Source of the DNA: PALSA-270 sp963770915
GTDB lineage: Bacteria > Acidobacteriota > Terriglobia > Terriglobales > Acidobacteriaceae
NCBI GenBank assembly: GCA_963770915.1
Contig: CAVYRG010000001.1
Location: 62,001 to 126,000 of the forward strand
Reading direction: 5' to 3'
Length of the DNA: 64,000 nucleotides
Below are positions 25,126 to 32,071 of the stretch, one piece after another. Numbering within the stretch: the first letter of the stretch is position 1; each line of letters opens with the position of its first letter. A program made the translations under genes and the position numbers. Below the pieces are notes generated by a model. That model was not told the DNA's origin. It saw only the letters and a list, made by a program, of their open reading frames with translations, and searched no databases.

Positions 25126-26298
25126 TCACCCAATCGTCTGCACCTCCACGCTCAACACCGCCGGCAGATTGCTTACAATCGCGTTCCAGCTATCGCCTGC
25201 ATCGGCGGAGCAATATACCTGGCCGCCGGTCGTGCCGAAATAAATTCCGCAGTTGTCGAGCGTGTCCACGGCCATGGCGTCGCGCAGCACGTTGACGTAG
25301 CAGTCTTTTTGCGGCAGGCCGTTGGTCAAAGCTTCCCACTCGTTGCCGCCGGTCTTGCTGCGGTACACGCGCAGCTTGCCCTCGGGAGGGAAGTGCTCGC
25401 TATCGCTCTTGATGGGCACCACATAAATCGTCTCCGGCTCGTGCGCGTGTACGTCGATGACGAAGCCGAAATCGGTGGGCAGGTTGCCGCTGACTTCCGT
25501 CCAGTTGTCGCCGGCATCGTCGGAGCGCATCACGTCCCAATGCTTTTGCATGAAGAGCACGCCCGGCCGCTTCGGGCTCATGGCAATGTGGTGCACGCAG
25601 TGGCCGATCTCAGCGTTCGGGTCGGGGATGTATTGCGAGCGCAGGCCGCGGTTGATCGGCTTCCAGCTGGTGCCGCCGTCGTCGGTGCGGAACGCGCCCG
25701 CCGCCGAGATAGCAATCCACATTCGCTGCACATTGCTGGGATCAAGAATCAGAGTGTGCAGGCACATACCGCCCGCGCCCGGCTGCCACTTGGGGCCGGT
25801 GCCGTGCCCGCGCAGGCCGGGGAGTTCCTTCCAGTTCTCGCCGCCATCGGTCGAGCGGAAAATGGCGGCGTCTTCCACGCCGGCGTAAACCGTATCGGGA
25901 TCGGTGAGCGACGGCTCCAGATGCCACACCCGCTTGAACTCCCACGGATGCTGCGTGCCGTCATACCACTGATGCGTGGTCAGCGGAGCGGCGTCCTTGT
26001 CATAGACGAACTTATTGCTCGCGGCTTGCGGCGGACCCGGCGCGGGCGTCTCTCCCGGCGGCGTGCCCGGCTGGTGCCAGGTTTTGCCGCCGTCGTCGGA
26101 GCGCTGGATGATCTGCCCGAACCATCCGCTGGTCTGCGAAGCGTAGATGCGGTTGGGATCAACCGGCGAGCCCTTCAGGTGATACAACTCCCAGCCGGCA
26201 AAGTGGGGGCCGGAAACGTCCCACTTTTCCCGCTTGCCGTCTGCGGTGAGGATGAATGCGCCTTTGTGGGTGCCTACAAGAACGCGGACTGTGGACAT
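25126..26298 (-). CDS. BNR/sialidase-like beta-propeller protein
   Basis: A 390-residue protein without signal peptide, built of propeller blades. Asp-box (BNR) repeats are clear: SDDGGKTWHQ, STDGGENWKEL, TDDGGTSWKPI, SDDAGDNWTEV and SADAGDSWNAI. The N-terminus MSTVRVLVGTHKGAFIL is typical of a widespread group annotated as exo-alpha-sialidase or YVTN-type. The Arg triad and Tyr of real sialidases are not evident, so hydrolase activity is doubtful. ATG at 26298 follows GAGGAG. It is upstream of the ThiS-like gene on the same strand but separated by ~2.2 kb of foreign-looking DNA. Confidence 0.82.
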   Translation of the reverse strand: MSTVRVLVGTHKGAFILTADGKREKWDVSGPHFAGWELYHLKGSPVDPNRIYASQTSGWFGQIIQRSDDGGKTWHQPGTPPGETPAPGPPQAASNKFVYDKDAAPLTTHQWYDGTQHPWEFKRVWHLEPSLTDPDTVYAGVEDAAIFRSTDGGENWKELPGLRGHGTGPKWQPGAGGMCLHTLILDPSNVQRMWIAISAAGAFRTDDGGTSWKPINRGLRSQYIPDPNAEIGHCVHHIAMSPKRPGVLFMQKHWDVMRSDDAGDNWTEVSGNLPTDFGFVIDVHAHEPETIYVVPIKSDSEHFPPEGKLRVYRSKTGGNEWEALTNGLPQKDCYVNVLRDAMAVDTLDNCGIYFGTTGGQVYCSADAGDSWNAIVSNLPAVLSVEVQTIG

Positions 26299-26314
26299 AA
26301 TTTGTCTCCTCAAT

Positions 26315-27064
26315 TTAAATCGACATCAGTGTTAGCTGGAATGGGGGATTGTCGCTCATTGCCGACCATTTCACCACGTCTCTTAGCGCGGGAGCGTAGT
26401 GTTCGATAATGGCCACCACTGTCTCCATGAACGAACAATCAGCCTCCGGGTGAACTCGCACAGTTTCAACATGCTTTTCTGGGTCCCATTGGATGCAATG
26501 ACCGCGGACTCCTTGACCTGTATCAGCCTCTTGGTCGGGACTCGTGGCCAGGATTACACGCACTTCTTGCTCGTACGAAAACATCGGTCGTTTTTTCGAT
26601 GCCAGGTCAGAGATTGTGGGAGTCCTTGCGTTACTTCCAGGTATTTCGTATGTGACTCGATAGAGAGGCAGACCACCGAGTGACCCTTGAAGCCTAGCAA
26701 AAGTGGTTTGGATCGCGACTCCCTCAACAGAAGGGCAGTAAATACGCCATAGGGCGTGGGATTCGTGGTTCGAGGCTGTCCAGCAATTGATGAATGTTTG
26801 ACGCCGCCACGACTTGATTATTCTCTCAGATCGTTCCATTGCTGATTCCGCCCTTTTGCCCGATAGGCGTTCCGTCACCGGGACAATCGGATGGCGAGAA
26901 ATGACACGTGCTAGTTGCTTGCCAGCAAGGCTTATCTCCCACGGATCACCAAGCAAATCTGCCCGCGATAACCAAAGCTGCTTCTTTTGAAGCAACCAAA
27001 CCAATCGAGAGAAACTTATGTATCGCCAAACCTTTTCAGGCATAACGACGACTCCATTCTCCAT
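26315..27064 (-). CDS. DUF2971-like protein
   Basis: A 249-residue soluble protein. It shows the DUF2971 pattern: an N-terminal YISFSRLVWLLQKKQLWLSR, TFINCWTASNHESHALWRIYCPSVEGVAIQT in the middle, and MFSYEQEVRVIL towards the end. The biochemical function of the family is unknown, and members often occur in variable or defence-type regions. GC is visibly lower than in the core genes around it. The stop is 16 bases before the BNR gene start, so they may share a transcript. ATG at 27043 is an alternative start. Confidence 0.75.
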   Translation of the reverse strand: MENGVVVMPEKVWRYISFSRLVWLLQKKQLWLSRADLLGDPWEISLAGKQLARVISRHPIVPVTERLSGKRAESAMERSERIIKSWRRQTFINCWTASNHESHALWRIYCPSVEGVAIQTTFARLQGSLGGLPLYRVTYEIPGSNARTPTISDLASKKRPMFSYEQEVRVILATSPDQEADTGQGVRGHCIQWDPEKHVETVRVHPEADCSFMETVVAIIEHYAPALRDVVKWSAMSDNPPFQLTLMSI

Positions 27065-27114
27065 CGCGGCCTACTTTTCTTTCGCCCCTGCGGGGGTTCA
27101 TCTATTGCTTCTGA

Positions 27115-27188
27115 CCCAGGGCTTGCGCCCTGGGCTGCACTTTTTCGCCGCTTCGCGGCTTGCCGTCGCGCCCAGATGTAAGTACAAT
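27115..27188 (+). promoter_or_regulatory. Hairpins and promoter upstream of MazEF
   Basis: Two strong hairpins stand in tandem: CCCAGGGC-TTGC-GCCCTGGG (27115-27134) and GCCGC-TTC-GCGGC (27147-27159). A promoter TTGCCG (27160-27165), 17 bases, TACAAT (27183-27188) follows. The ATG is only 10 bases after the -10 box and no Shine-Dalgarno is seen, so mazE may be read from a leaderless or near-leaderless mRNA. GTAATTAC next to the start is a possible operator. Confidence 0.5.
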
Positions 27189-27198
27189 GTAATTACCC

Positions 27199-27447
27199 AT
27201 GAAAGCTGAACTCATTCGCATTGGCAATTCGCGAGGCATTCGCATTCCCAAGCCGCTCATCGAGCAATGCGGCTTCGGCGACGAAGTCGAGCTGCGCGTG
27301 GACAAAGAATGCCTGATCATTTCGCCAGAGCGCCCCGCCCGCCAGGGCTGGGAAGAGCGATTTTGCGCCGCTGGGTCCGCAGCCCAAGATGAAGTCCTGC
27401 TCGACGCCGGCGCCAGCGACTTCGACCGCAAGGAATGGCGGTGGTAA
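27199..27447 (+). CDS. MazE-type antitoxin (AbrB domain)
   Basis: An 82-residue AbrB/MazE-fold DNA-binding antitoxin: MKAELIRIGNSRGIRIPKPLIEQCGFGDEVELRVD forms the swapped-hairpin domain. The rest is a flexible acidic tail (DEVLLDAGASDFDRKEWRW) that should cap the toxin. It precedes and overlaps the MazF-like gene by 13 bases. It probably represses its own TACAAT promoter. Confidence 0.9.
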   Translation: MKAELIRIGNSRGIRIPKPLIEQCGFGDEVELRVDKECLIISPERPARQGWEERFCAAGSAAQDEVLLDAGASDFDRKEWRW

Positions 27448-27776
27448 GCCCCGTTCCGCGCCGGGACGAAGTTTGGCTGGTGTCGCTCGATCCTACTCAG
27501 GGCGCGGAAATCCAAAAGACCCGGCCGTGCCTGGTGATCTCGCCAGACGAAATGAACCGCCATTTGCAGACCGTCACGGTTGCGCCCATGACCACGACCA
27601 TTCGTCCTTACCCCACGCGCGTACCGCTGCGCTTTCGTGGAAAATCCGGCCAGATCGCGCTGGACCAGCTTCGTGCCGTTGACCGACGGCGACTGGTCAG
27701 GAAACTCGGAACGGTTTCTGCAAGCGCGGCCCAGCAAGCTTCCGATGTTCTGCTCGAAATGTTCAGCCGGCCGTAG
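27435..27776 (+). CDS. MazF/PemK-type endoribonuclease toxin
   Basis: A 113-residue sequence-specific mRNA interferase. Family marks are the early RRDEVWLVSLDPTQGAEIQKTRPCLVIS, the VAPMTTTIRPYPTRVPL core and the ALDQLRAVDRRRL strand with the catalytic Arg region. Length is normal. It begins within the antitoxin gene with AAGGA before ATG. The gene converges with the MmcQ/YjbR gene, whose stop is 9 bases away. Confidence 0.92.
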   Translation: MAVVSPVPRRDEVWLVSLDPTQGAEIQKTRPCLVISPDEMNRHLQTVTVAPMTTTIRPYPTRVPLRFRGKSGQIALDQLRAVDRRRLVRKLGTVSASAAQQASDVLLEMFSRP

Positions 27777-27784
27777 ATTCGCCA

Positions 27785-28246
27785 TTAATGTTTCTTCCTG
27801 TTGTCCTTTATTTGCTTGCCCGCCGCGCGCCGCGACGCCGGCACCTTCCCGATGCGCTCGTCTCCGGCAATGATGAACTCGCAAGCCCGCAGCGCAGCCT
27901 CTTCAAAATCCGGCGCATCGGCGGGGAGAAGCTGCCATCCCGTTACTTTCTTTCCAAGCACACGAATCGACCGCATGTTCGGAAAATCTCGGCGCAGGCT
28001 TTCATGATGCTCGACGGTGGTGGCCAGCCACATGCCGTTGTCATCGGCGGTTTCGCCGTGCTTGTCGCGAAGCGCGAGTACGATCTTGTCCTTCACGTAC
28101 ACCGCGAGACAGCTGAACATGGGACGCGTCTCCGGCGACAACGAAGCGATGGCCTCAAGCACGAATTCGTGCGGGACCTTCTTGCGTTTGATGGCAAGAG
28201 GGTCCCGCCCAGGAGCCAGAGAATGTGATTTGCTACGTCGTTTCAT
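27785..28246 (-). CDS. MmcQ/YjbR-type small protein
   Basis: A 153-residue soluble protein resembling the MmcQ/YjbR or TfoX-N-like fold. Cues are the central FSCLAVYVKDKIVLALRDK and a C-terminal helix FEEAALRACEFI before a Lys/Arg-rich tail. The fold binds DNA or small ligands in some members, but no catalytic site is known. It sits at the end of the minus-strand YCII/VOC gene row, which often includes such accessory proteins. Whether the sigma factor controls it is not clear; no TGTCGA promoter is seen directly before it. Confidence 0.7.
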   Translation of the reverse strand: MKRRSKSHSLAPGRDPLAIKRKKVPHEFVLEAIASLSPETRPMFSCLAVYVKDKIVLALRDKHGETADDNGMWLATTVEHHESLRRDFPNMRSIRVLGKKVTGWQLLPADAPDFEEAALRACEFIIAGDERIGKVPASRRAAGKQIKDNRKKH

Positions 28247-28327
28247 GTCTCAGAGGAACAAGCGAGCGCAGCCCGCGGTCCCGCAAATATGATCCAGCCA
28301 CACCAGCACGCCAAGCGCGGACGCAGG

Positions 28328-28738
28328 TCAAGCAGCTTGTTCGACGTTCACCATCCACGGCGTGCCGAAGCGGTCGACAAACATGGCGAAGCCCGGCGAC
28401 CAGAACGTGGGCCCGAACGGCATGCTGACGTTGCCCTTCTCCGACAACTGTTCGGCAATTTTCTTGCCCTCGGCAAGGTCTTTGACGGCGATGTTCACGT
28501 GGAACCCCTGCGGCTTGTGAAAGCGATCCGGCGGCGCATCCATGCCCATCAATACCTGGTCGCCAATCTTCATGCTTGCGTGCATGACTTTGTTGCTCCA
28601 TTCGGCAGGCACCGGAGGCCCCCCGGGCGTCTCCCGGTAACGGAACAAGCCTTCGATCTTGCCGCCGAGGCATTTTTCGTAGAACGTAAACGCCTCCTCG
28701 CACTGCCCGCTGAAGTGAAGATGAGAATTCAATTGCAT
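28328..28738 (-). CDS. VOC-family protein (PhnB-like)
   Basis: A 136-residue glyoxalase/bleomycin-resistance fold protein starting MQLNSHLHFSGQCEEAFTFYEKCLGG, the typical PhnB-like opening. FGPTFWSPGFAMFVDRFGTPWMVN closes the domain. The ligand and any reaction are unknown. The start ATG has GGAG eight bases upstream. The gene lies downstream of the two YCII genes on the same strand but behind a palindromic repeat (28780-28880), so co-transcription is uncertain. VOC proteins accompany ECF42 sigma loci in other bacteria. Confidence 0.85.
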   Translation of the reverse strand: MQLNSHLHFSGQCEEAFTFYEKCLGGKIEGLFRYRETPGGPPVPAEWSNKVMHASMKIGDQVLMGMDAPPDRFHKPQGFHVNIAVKDLAEGKKIAEQLSEKGNVSMPFGPTFWSPGFAMFVDRFGTPWMVNVEQAA

Positions 28739-28779
28739 GTATTTCTCCTTTAGTTGATGTTCGAAATTTCCAGATCCCG

Positions 28780-28880
28780 TTGTCATTCGGAAGCGCGCTC
28801 ATCGCGCGAGGAATCTGCTTCTCCGGCGTGAGTGAAAAACAGATTCCTCCTCTCCGCTCCGCTCATCGTCGGAATGACAA
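28780..28880. repeat. Large palindromic REP element inside the YCII/VOC row
   Basis: A ~100-bp inverted structure: the left arm runs TTGTCATTCGGA ... GAGGAATCTG and the right arm CAGATTCCTC ... CGGAATGACAA. The two arms pair over ~38 bases apart from small bulges. It belongs to the same broad 'TTGTCATTCxGA' palindrome class as other REP units of this lineage. It lies between a YCII stop and a VOC start and may weaken read-through. Confidence 0.75.
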
Positions 28881-28893
28881 ATTGAAATGCGTC

Positions 28894-29283
28894 TTAGCCA
28901 CGCCGCACCTCGTTTGGCGGAGGATCCATCAGGGGGCGGATTTCCAATTGGCCGTCGTAGGAAGGCCCCAGAATATCGGCGTGGAGCTGCATGAAGTCGC
29001 GGCCCATTTTGACCGCCTCTTCTTTCGAGGGCAGATTGAAAATCGCGTACCCGCCGACCAGTTCCTTGGTCTCGGCGAAGGGGCCGTCAATGACGGAGGT
29101 CTTTCCGCCCGAGACATGAATGCGCGCGCCTTGCGAACTCGGCTGCAGACCACCGCTTATCACCATGAGGCCTTTCTTGGCAGCCTCCGCACCCATTTTC
29201 GCGATGGCCGCCATCAGCTCAGGATTGGGAGGGCGGCCGGCTTCAGAATCCTTGGTGGATTTCACGATCATCATGAATTGCAT
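28894..29283 (-). CDS. YCII/DGPF-domain protein
   Basis: A 129-residue YCII-related protein. It has the DGPF signature in VIDGPFAETKELVGGYAIF, preceded by the canonical MQFMMIVKSTKDSEAG start. YCII folds resemble muconolactone isomerase, but the function is unsettled. ATG at 29283 is chosen over a longer open frame because it begins the conserved strand. It follows the next YCII gene by ~40 bases with its own GGAGAGAA ribosome site, so both should be read from the TGTCGA promoter at 29787-29813. Confidence 0.9.
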   Translation of the reverse strand: MQFMMIVKSTKDSEAGRPPNPELMAAIAKMGAEAAKKGLMVISGGLQPSSQGARIHVSGGKTSVIDGPFAETKELVGGYAIFNLPSKEEAVKMGRDFMQLHADILGPSYDGQLEIRPLMDPPPNEVRRG

Positions 29284-29323
29284 GGTTCTCTCCTGAATTG
29301 AGTAAGTTGTGCGCTCCCGCCGC

Positions 29324-29749
29324 CTACTGCTTGCTCGCCGCCAGCTCTTTTTCCAGTTCCTTGGCGTGATCGAGAGCTTCGCTAGGCTCAAAGTCCTCCA
29401 GCTCAAAAATCTGGCGAATTTCGATCTCGCCGTCCCGTCCTTCGCCGTGCGGATCGGGAACCCGCTTGGCCCAATTGACGGCCTCTTCCAGCGAATTCAC
29501 GCGGATGATCCAATAACCCGCGATCAACTCCTTGGTCTCGGCAAAGGGCCCATCCGTCACGGTGCGCTTCCACCCTTCAAACTTGATGCGTGCGCCCTTC
29601 GAGCTGGGGTGCAGCCCGGCGAGATCTACTAGCACGCCCGCTTTCATCAGTTCTTCGTTGTATTTCTGCATGGCCGACAAGAGTTCCACGCTGGGCAATT
29701 TGCCCGCTTCGGAATCCTTGCTCGCTTTCACAGTCATCATGAATCGCAT
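29324..29749 (-). CDS. YCII/DGPF-domain protein
   Basis: A 141-residue paralogue of the YCII gene at 28894: MRFMMTVKASKDSEAGKLPS at the start and VTDGPFAETKELIAGYWII with the DGPF motif. A charged C-terminal tail (EPSEALDHAKELEKELAASKQ) is extra. It is the first gene after a well-formed ECF-type promoter (TGTCGA, 17 bases, CGAC), with AGGAGCGAGGACA before the ATG. It should therefore be a direct target of the sigma factor at 30777. Confidence 0.9.
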   Translation of the reverse strand: MRFMMTVKASKDSEAGKLPSVELLSAMQKYNEELMKAGVLVDLAGLHPSSKGARIKFEGWKRTVTDGPFAETKELIAGYWIIRVNSLEEAVNWAKRVPDPHGEGRDGEIEIRQIFELEDFEPSEALDHAKELEKELAASKQ

Positions 29750-29786
29750 TGTCCTCGCTCCTTACGTTCTGCCTTTCTACCGGTAT

Positions 29787-29813
29787 GTCGAACCGCAACT
29801 CGCGAAATCGACA
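29787..29813 (-). promoter_or_regulatory. ECF42-type promoter before the YCII pair
   Basis: Reading the minus strand: TGTCGA (29813-29808), exactly 17 bases, then CGAC (29790-29787). The start codon of the YCII gene is 38 bases further. This matches, as I recall, the ECF42 target consensus of -35 TGTCGA and -10 CGA/TC. A second promoter with the same elements and spacing precedes the other YCII gene (30724-30750). Confidence 0.7.
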
Positions 29814-29824
29814 ACCGCCCCAAA

Positions 29825-30298
29825 TTATTTTCCGTCGTAGGCGTCTTTCAGCTTCTGGATGTCCAGCTTAGTCATTTTCCAAAGGGCCTGCATCATACGC
29901 TGCGTTTGGGCGGATTCGCCCTTCGCCACCAATTCGCCCAAAATCGAAGGCACAACCTGCCAGGACACGCCGAATTTGTCGGTTACCCAGCCGCACTGAA
30001 CTTGCTTGCCCTGCACGGAGAGTTTGTGCCAGTAGTCGTCGATTTCCGCCTGCGTCTGGCAAGTTACGATGAATGAGATGGCGGGGGAAAATGTATACTG
30101 CGGCCCTCCATTCAGCGCCATGAATTCATGCCCGAAGATTTGGAACGTCGCGGTCATCACCGTTCCCTTGGGCATCGGCGAGCCTTCGGCATAGCGGCTG
30201 ACCGAACCCTTCTTCGAGTCTTTGAAAATGGAGGTGTAGAAGTTCATCGCCTCCTCGGCTTGTCCGTTGAACCACAGGCATGTGCTGACCTTTTGCAT
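29825..30298 (-). CDS. VOC-family protein (PhnB / 3-demethylubiquinone methyltransferase-like fold)
   Basis: A 157-residue VOC protein with MQKVSTCLWFNGQAEEAMNFYTSIF, ATFQIFGHEFMALNGGP and CGWVTDKFGVSWQVVP. These are features of the group annotated as 3-demethylubiquinone-9 3-methyltransferase domain, although such proteins are not methyltransferases. Substrate unknown. It starts 35 bases after the YCII stop at 30334 and has AGGAGCGAAAC before ATG, so it should be the second gene of the operon driven from 30724-30750. Confidence 0.87.
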   Translation of the reverse strand: MQKVSTCLWFNGQAEEAMNFYTSIFKDSKKGSVSRYAEGSPMPKGTVMTATFQIFGHEFMALNGGPQYTFSPAISFIVTCQTQAEIDDYWHKLSVQGKQVQCGWVTDKFGVSWQVVPSILGELVAKGESAQTQRMMQALWKMTKLDIQKLKDAYDGK

Positions 30299-30333
30299 GA
30301 TGTTTCGCTCCTAAATATGAATTGATGTTGCGG

Positions 30334-30702
30334 TTAGCTGGCTAGCCGGCTGTTGGGTACGCCTTCCACATCAATAACCGGCCGAATCTCCACCGTGCCC
30401 CAACGCCCGGCCGGAACTTGCCCGGCAATGCTGATCGCTTCATCCAGATCTTTGACATCAATCAGGAAGAAGCCGCCAAGCTGCTCCCGCGTTTCTGCGA
30501 ACGGCCCATCTGTGACCAGCCGCTTGCCGTCGCGAGTGCGAACGCTGGTGGCCGTCGAGGTTGGATGCAACGGGGCGGTCGCCAGGTATTTTCCCTGATC
30601 ATGGAGTTCCTGGGCGTACTGAGCGGAATCCCGGTAACATTCTTCGCGTTGCTCCTGGCTCAAGGAATTCTCGTCCAAATAAATCAGCAACATGTATTTC
30701 AT
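30334..30702 (-). CDS. YCII/DGPF-domain protein next to the sigma factor
   Basis: A 122-residue YCII protein: MKYMLLIYLDENSLSQEQREE at the start, TDGPFAETREQLGGFFLIDV with the DGPF core, then GTVEIRPV. ATG at 30702 is the canonical beginning; an extension to 30717 is possible. It is transcribed away from the sigma gene, and the shared 74-base gap holds a TGTCGA-17-CGTC promoter pointing towards it. By the published link of DGPF proteins to ECF42 sigma factors it is a likely direct target. Its biochemical role is unknown. Confidence 0.92.
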   Translation of the reverse strand: MKYMLLIYLDENSLSQEQREECYRDSAQYAQELHDQGKYLATAPLHPTSTATSVRTRDGKRLVTDGPFAETREQLGGFFLIDVKDLDEAISIAGQVPAGRWGTVEIRPVIDVEGVPNSRLAS

Positions 30703-30723
30703 ATCGTTGCCTTCCATCGGTTA

Positions 30724-30750
30724 GACGAATGGGGTCGGCCGAAATCGACA
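30724..30750 (-). promoter_or_regulatory. ECF42-type promoter before the YCII-VOC operon
   Basis: On the minus strand TGTCGA (30750-30745), 17 bases, CGTC (30727-30724), then 21 bases to the ATG at 30702. Elements and spacing equal those at 29787-29813. The plus strand shows no such motif facing the sigma gene, so the sigma factor may not drive itself. Confidence 0.7.
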
Positions 30751-30776
30751 GTTCGCTGAAAAATATACAATCGGGC

Positions 30777-32024
30777 ATGCCTGTGGACATCGCTGCCGCC
30801 GTTGAAGAAGTGTACCGCTCCGATTGGGGGCGGATCGTGGCTACCCTTATCAGCCTGGTGGGAGACTTCGACCTCGCGGAAGAGTCTGCGCAAGAAGCAT
30901 TCACCGCCGCCGTGGATCAGTGGCGCGAATCGGGAGTGCCTGAATTTCCGCGCGCCTGGATCGTCCAGACGGCCCGGCACAAGGCCATTGACCGCTTGCG
31001 GCGGCAGGCCAATTTGGCCCAGAAACTGGAAGCTCAGGGGCCTGCGTCCGAGCCATCCGCCGAGCCGGACTACGATAGCAACGAGATTCCCGACGATCGC
31101 CTGCGCCTGATTTTCACTTGCTGCCACCCCGCGCTGGCTCCTGAAGCCCAGGTGGCCCTGACGCTTCGCACACTCTGCGGCCTCGAGACCGACGAAATCG
31201 CCCGCGCCTTTCTGGTGCCGGTCGCGACCATGGCGCAGCGTCTGGTGCGAGCAAAGCGCAAAATTCGCGACGCGGGCATCCCTTACAAAGTTCCCGGCAC
31301 GGAGGACCTCGCCGAGCGTCTTGAGGCGGTTCTCACCGTCATCTATCTTGTGTTCAACGAGGGGTACGCCGCCACCCGCGGCGCGCTGGTGCGCACCGAT
31401 CTTTGTGGCGAGGCCATCCGCCTCGGGCGACTGGTCCGGACTCTCATGTCGCCGCGCCCGCCGGCAGAAGCGACCGGACTGGTAGCTCTCATGCTTTTGC
31501 ACGACGCGCGCCGCGAAGCTCGCCTTACCGAAGCAGGCGATATTGTGGTTCTCGAAGAACAGGATCGCAGCCGCTGGAATCATCCGCAAATCGCCGAGGC
31601 GTTGGCTTTGGTGGAAGAGGCGCAGGCGAATCATCCCGGCCCCTTCGCATTGCAGGCAGCGATTGCTGCCCAGCATTGCCGCGCCGGTCGACCCGAAGAA
31701 ACTAATTGGCCGCAGATTATCCGGCTCTACGAAATGCTGGAGCAAGTCCAGCCGTCGCCTGTCGTTTCGCTCAACCGGGCGGTTGCTGTCGCCATGGTGG
31801 AAGGGCCGCGTTCGGGTCTGCGGATTATCGACCAGCTTGCCGCATCGGGCGATCTCGACAGCTACTATCTTCTTTATGCGGCGCGCGCCGATCTGCTACG
31901 CCGTTTGGGCGCCGTCGAGGATGCGGCCAAGGCCTACACGCAAGCGCTCGCGCTGGCCACCAACGACAGTGAGCGTCGCTTTCTGCAGCGGAGGTTGCTT
32001 GAAGTGCAGCCGCCCGCGGCGTGA
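30777..32024 (+). CDS. ECF sigma factor, ECF42 type with C-terminal TPR-like extension
   Basis: A 415-residue sigma factor. Region 2 reads ISLVGDFDLAEESAQEAFTAAVDQWRESGVPEFPRAWIVQTARHKAIDRLRR. Region 4 is in LALTLRTLCGLETDEIARAFLVPVATMAQRLVRAKRKIRDA, by wording close to the SigJ/DUF6596 group. The C-terminal ~200 residues are helical with TPR-like repeats (PVVSLNRAVAVAMVEGP, YYLLYAARADLLRRLG, AAKAYTQAL), the hallmark of ECF42. No anti-sigma gene is adjacent, so control is probably through the C-terminal domain. ATG 30777 leaves room for the divergent promoter; 30729 is an alternative. Confidence 0.92.
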   Translation: MPVDIAAAVEEVYRSDWGRIVATLISLVGDFDLAEESAQEAFTAAVDQWRESGVPEFPRAWIVQTARHKAIDRLRRQANLAQKLEAQGPASEPSAEPDYDSNEIPDDRLRLIFTCCHPALAPEAQVALTLRTLCGLETDEIARAFLVPVATMAQRLVRAKRKIRDAGIPYKVPGTEDLAERLEAVLTVIYLVFNEGYAATRGALVRTDLCGEAIRLGRLVRTLMSPRPPAEATGLVALMLLHDARREARLTEAGDIVVLEEQDRSRWNHPQIAEALALVEEAQANHPGPFALQAAIAAQHCRAGRPEETNWPQIIRLYEMLEQVQPSPVVSLNRAVAVAMVEGPRSGLRIIDQLAASGDLDSYYLLYAARADLLRRLGAVEDAAKAYTQALALATNDSERRFLQRRLLEVQPPAA

Positions 32025-32071
32025 CCTGCGAATCGTTTTGTGAACCGCGATCTGAGGGACAGGGAAGCGCT

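Noticed and set aside
25048..26409. Plus-strand frame of 453 codons, longer than the gene opposite
   Set aside because: The minus-strand BNR protein has five Asp-box repeats and a proper ribosome site, while the plus frame has none of these.
30699..31745. Minus-strand frame of 348 codons
   Set aside because: Antisense to the ECF sigma factor and without family features.
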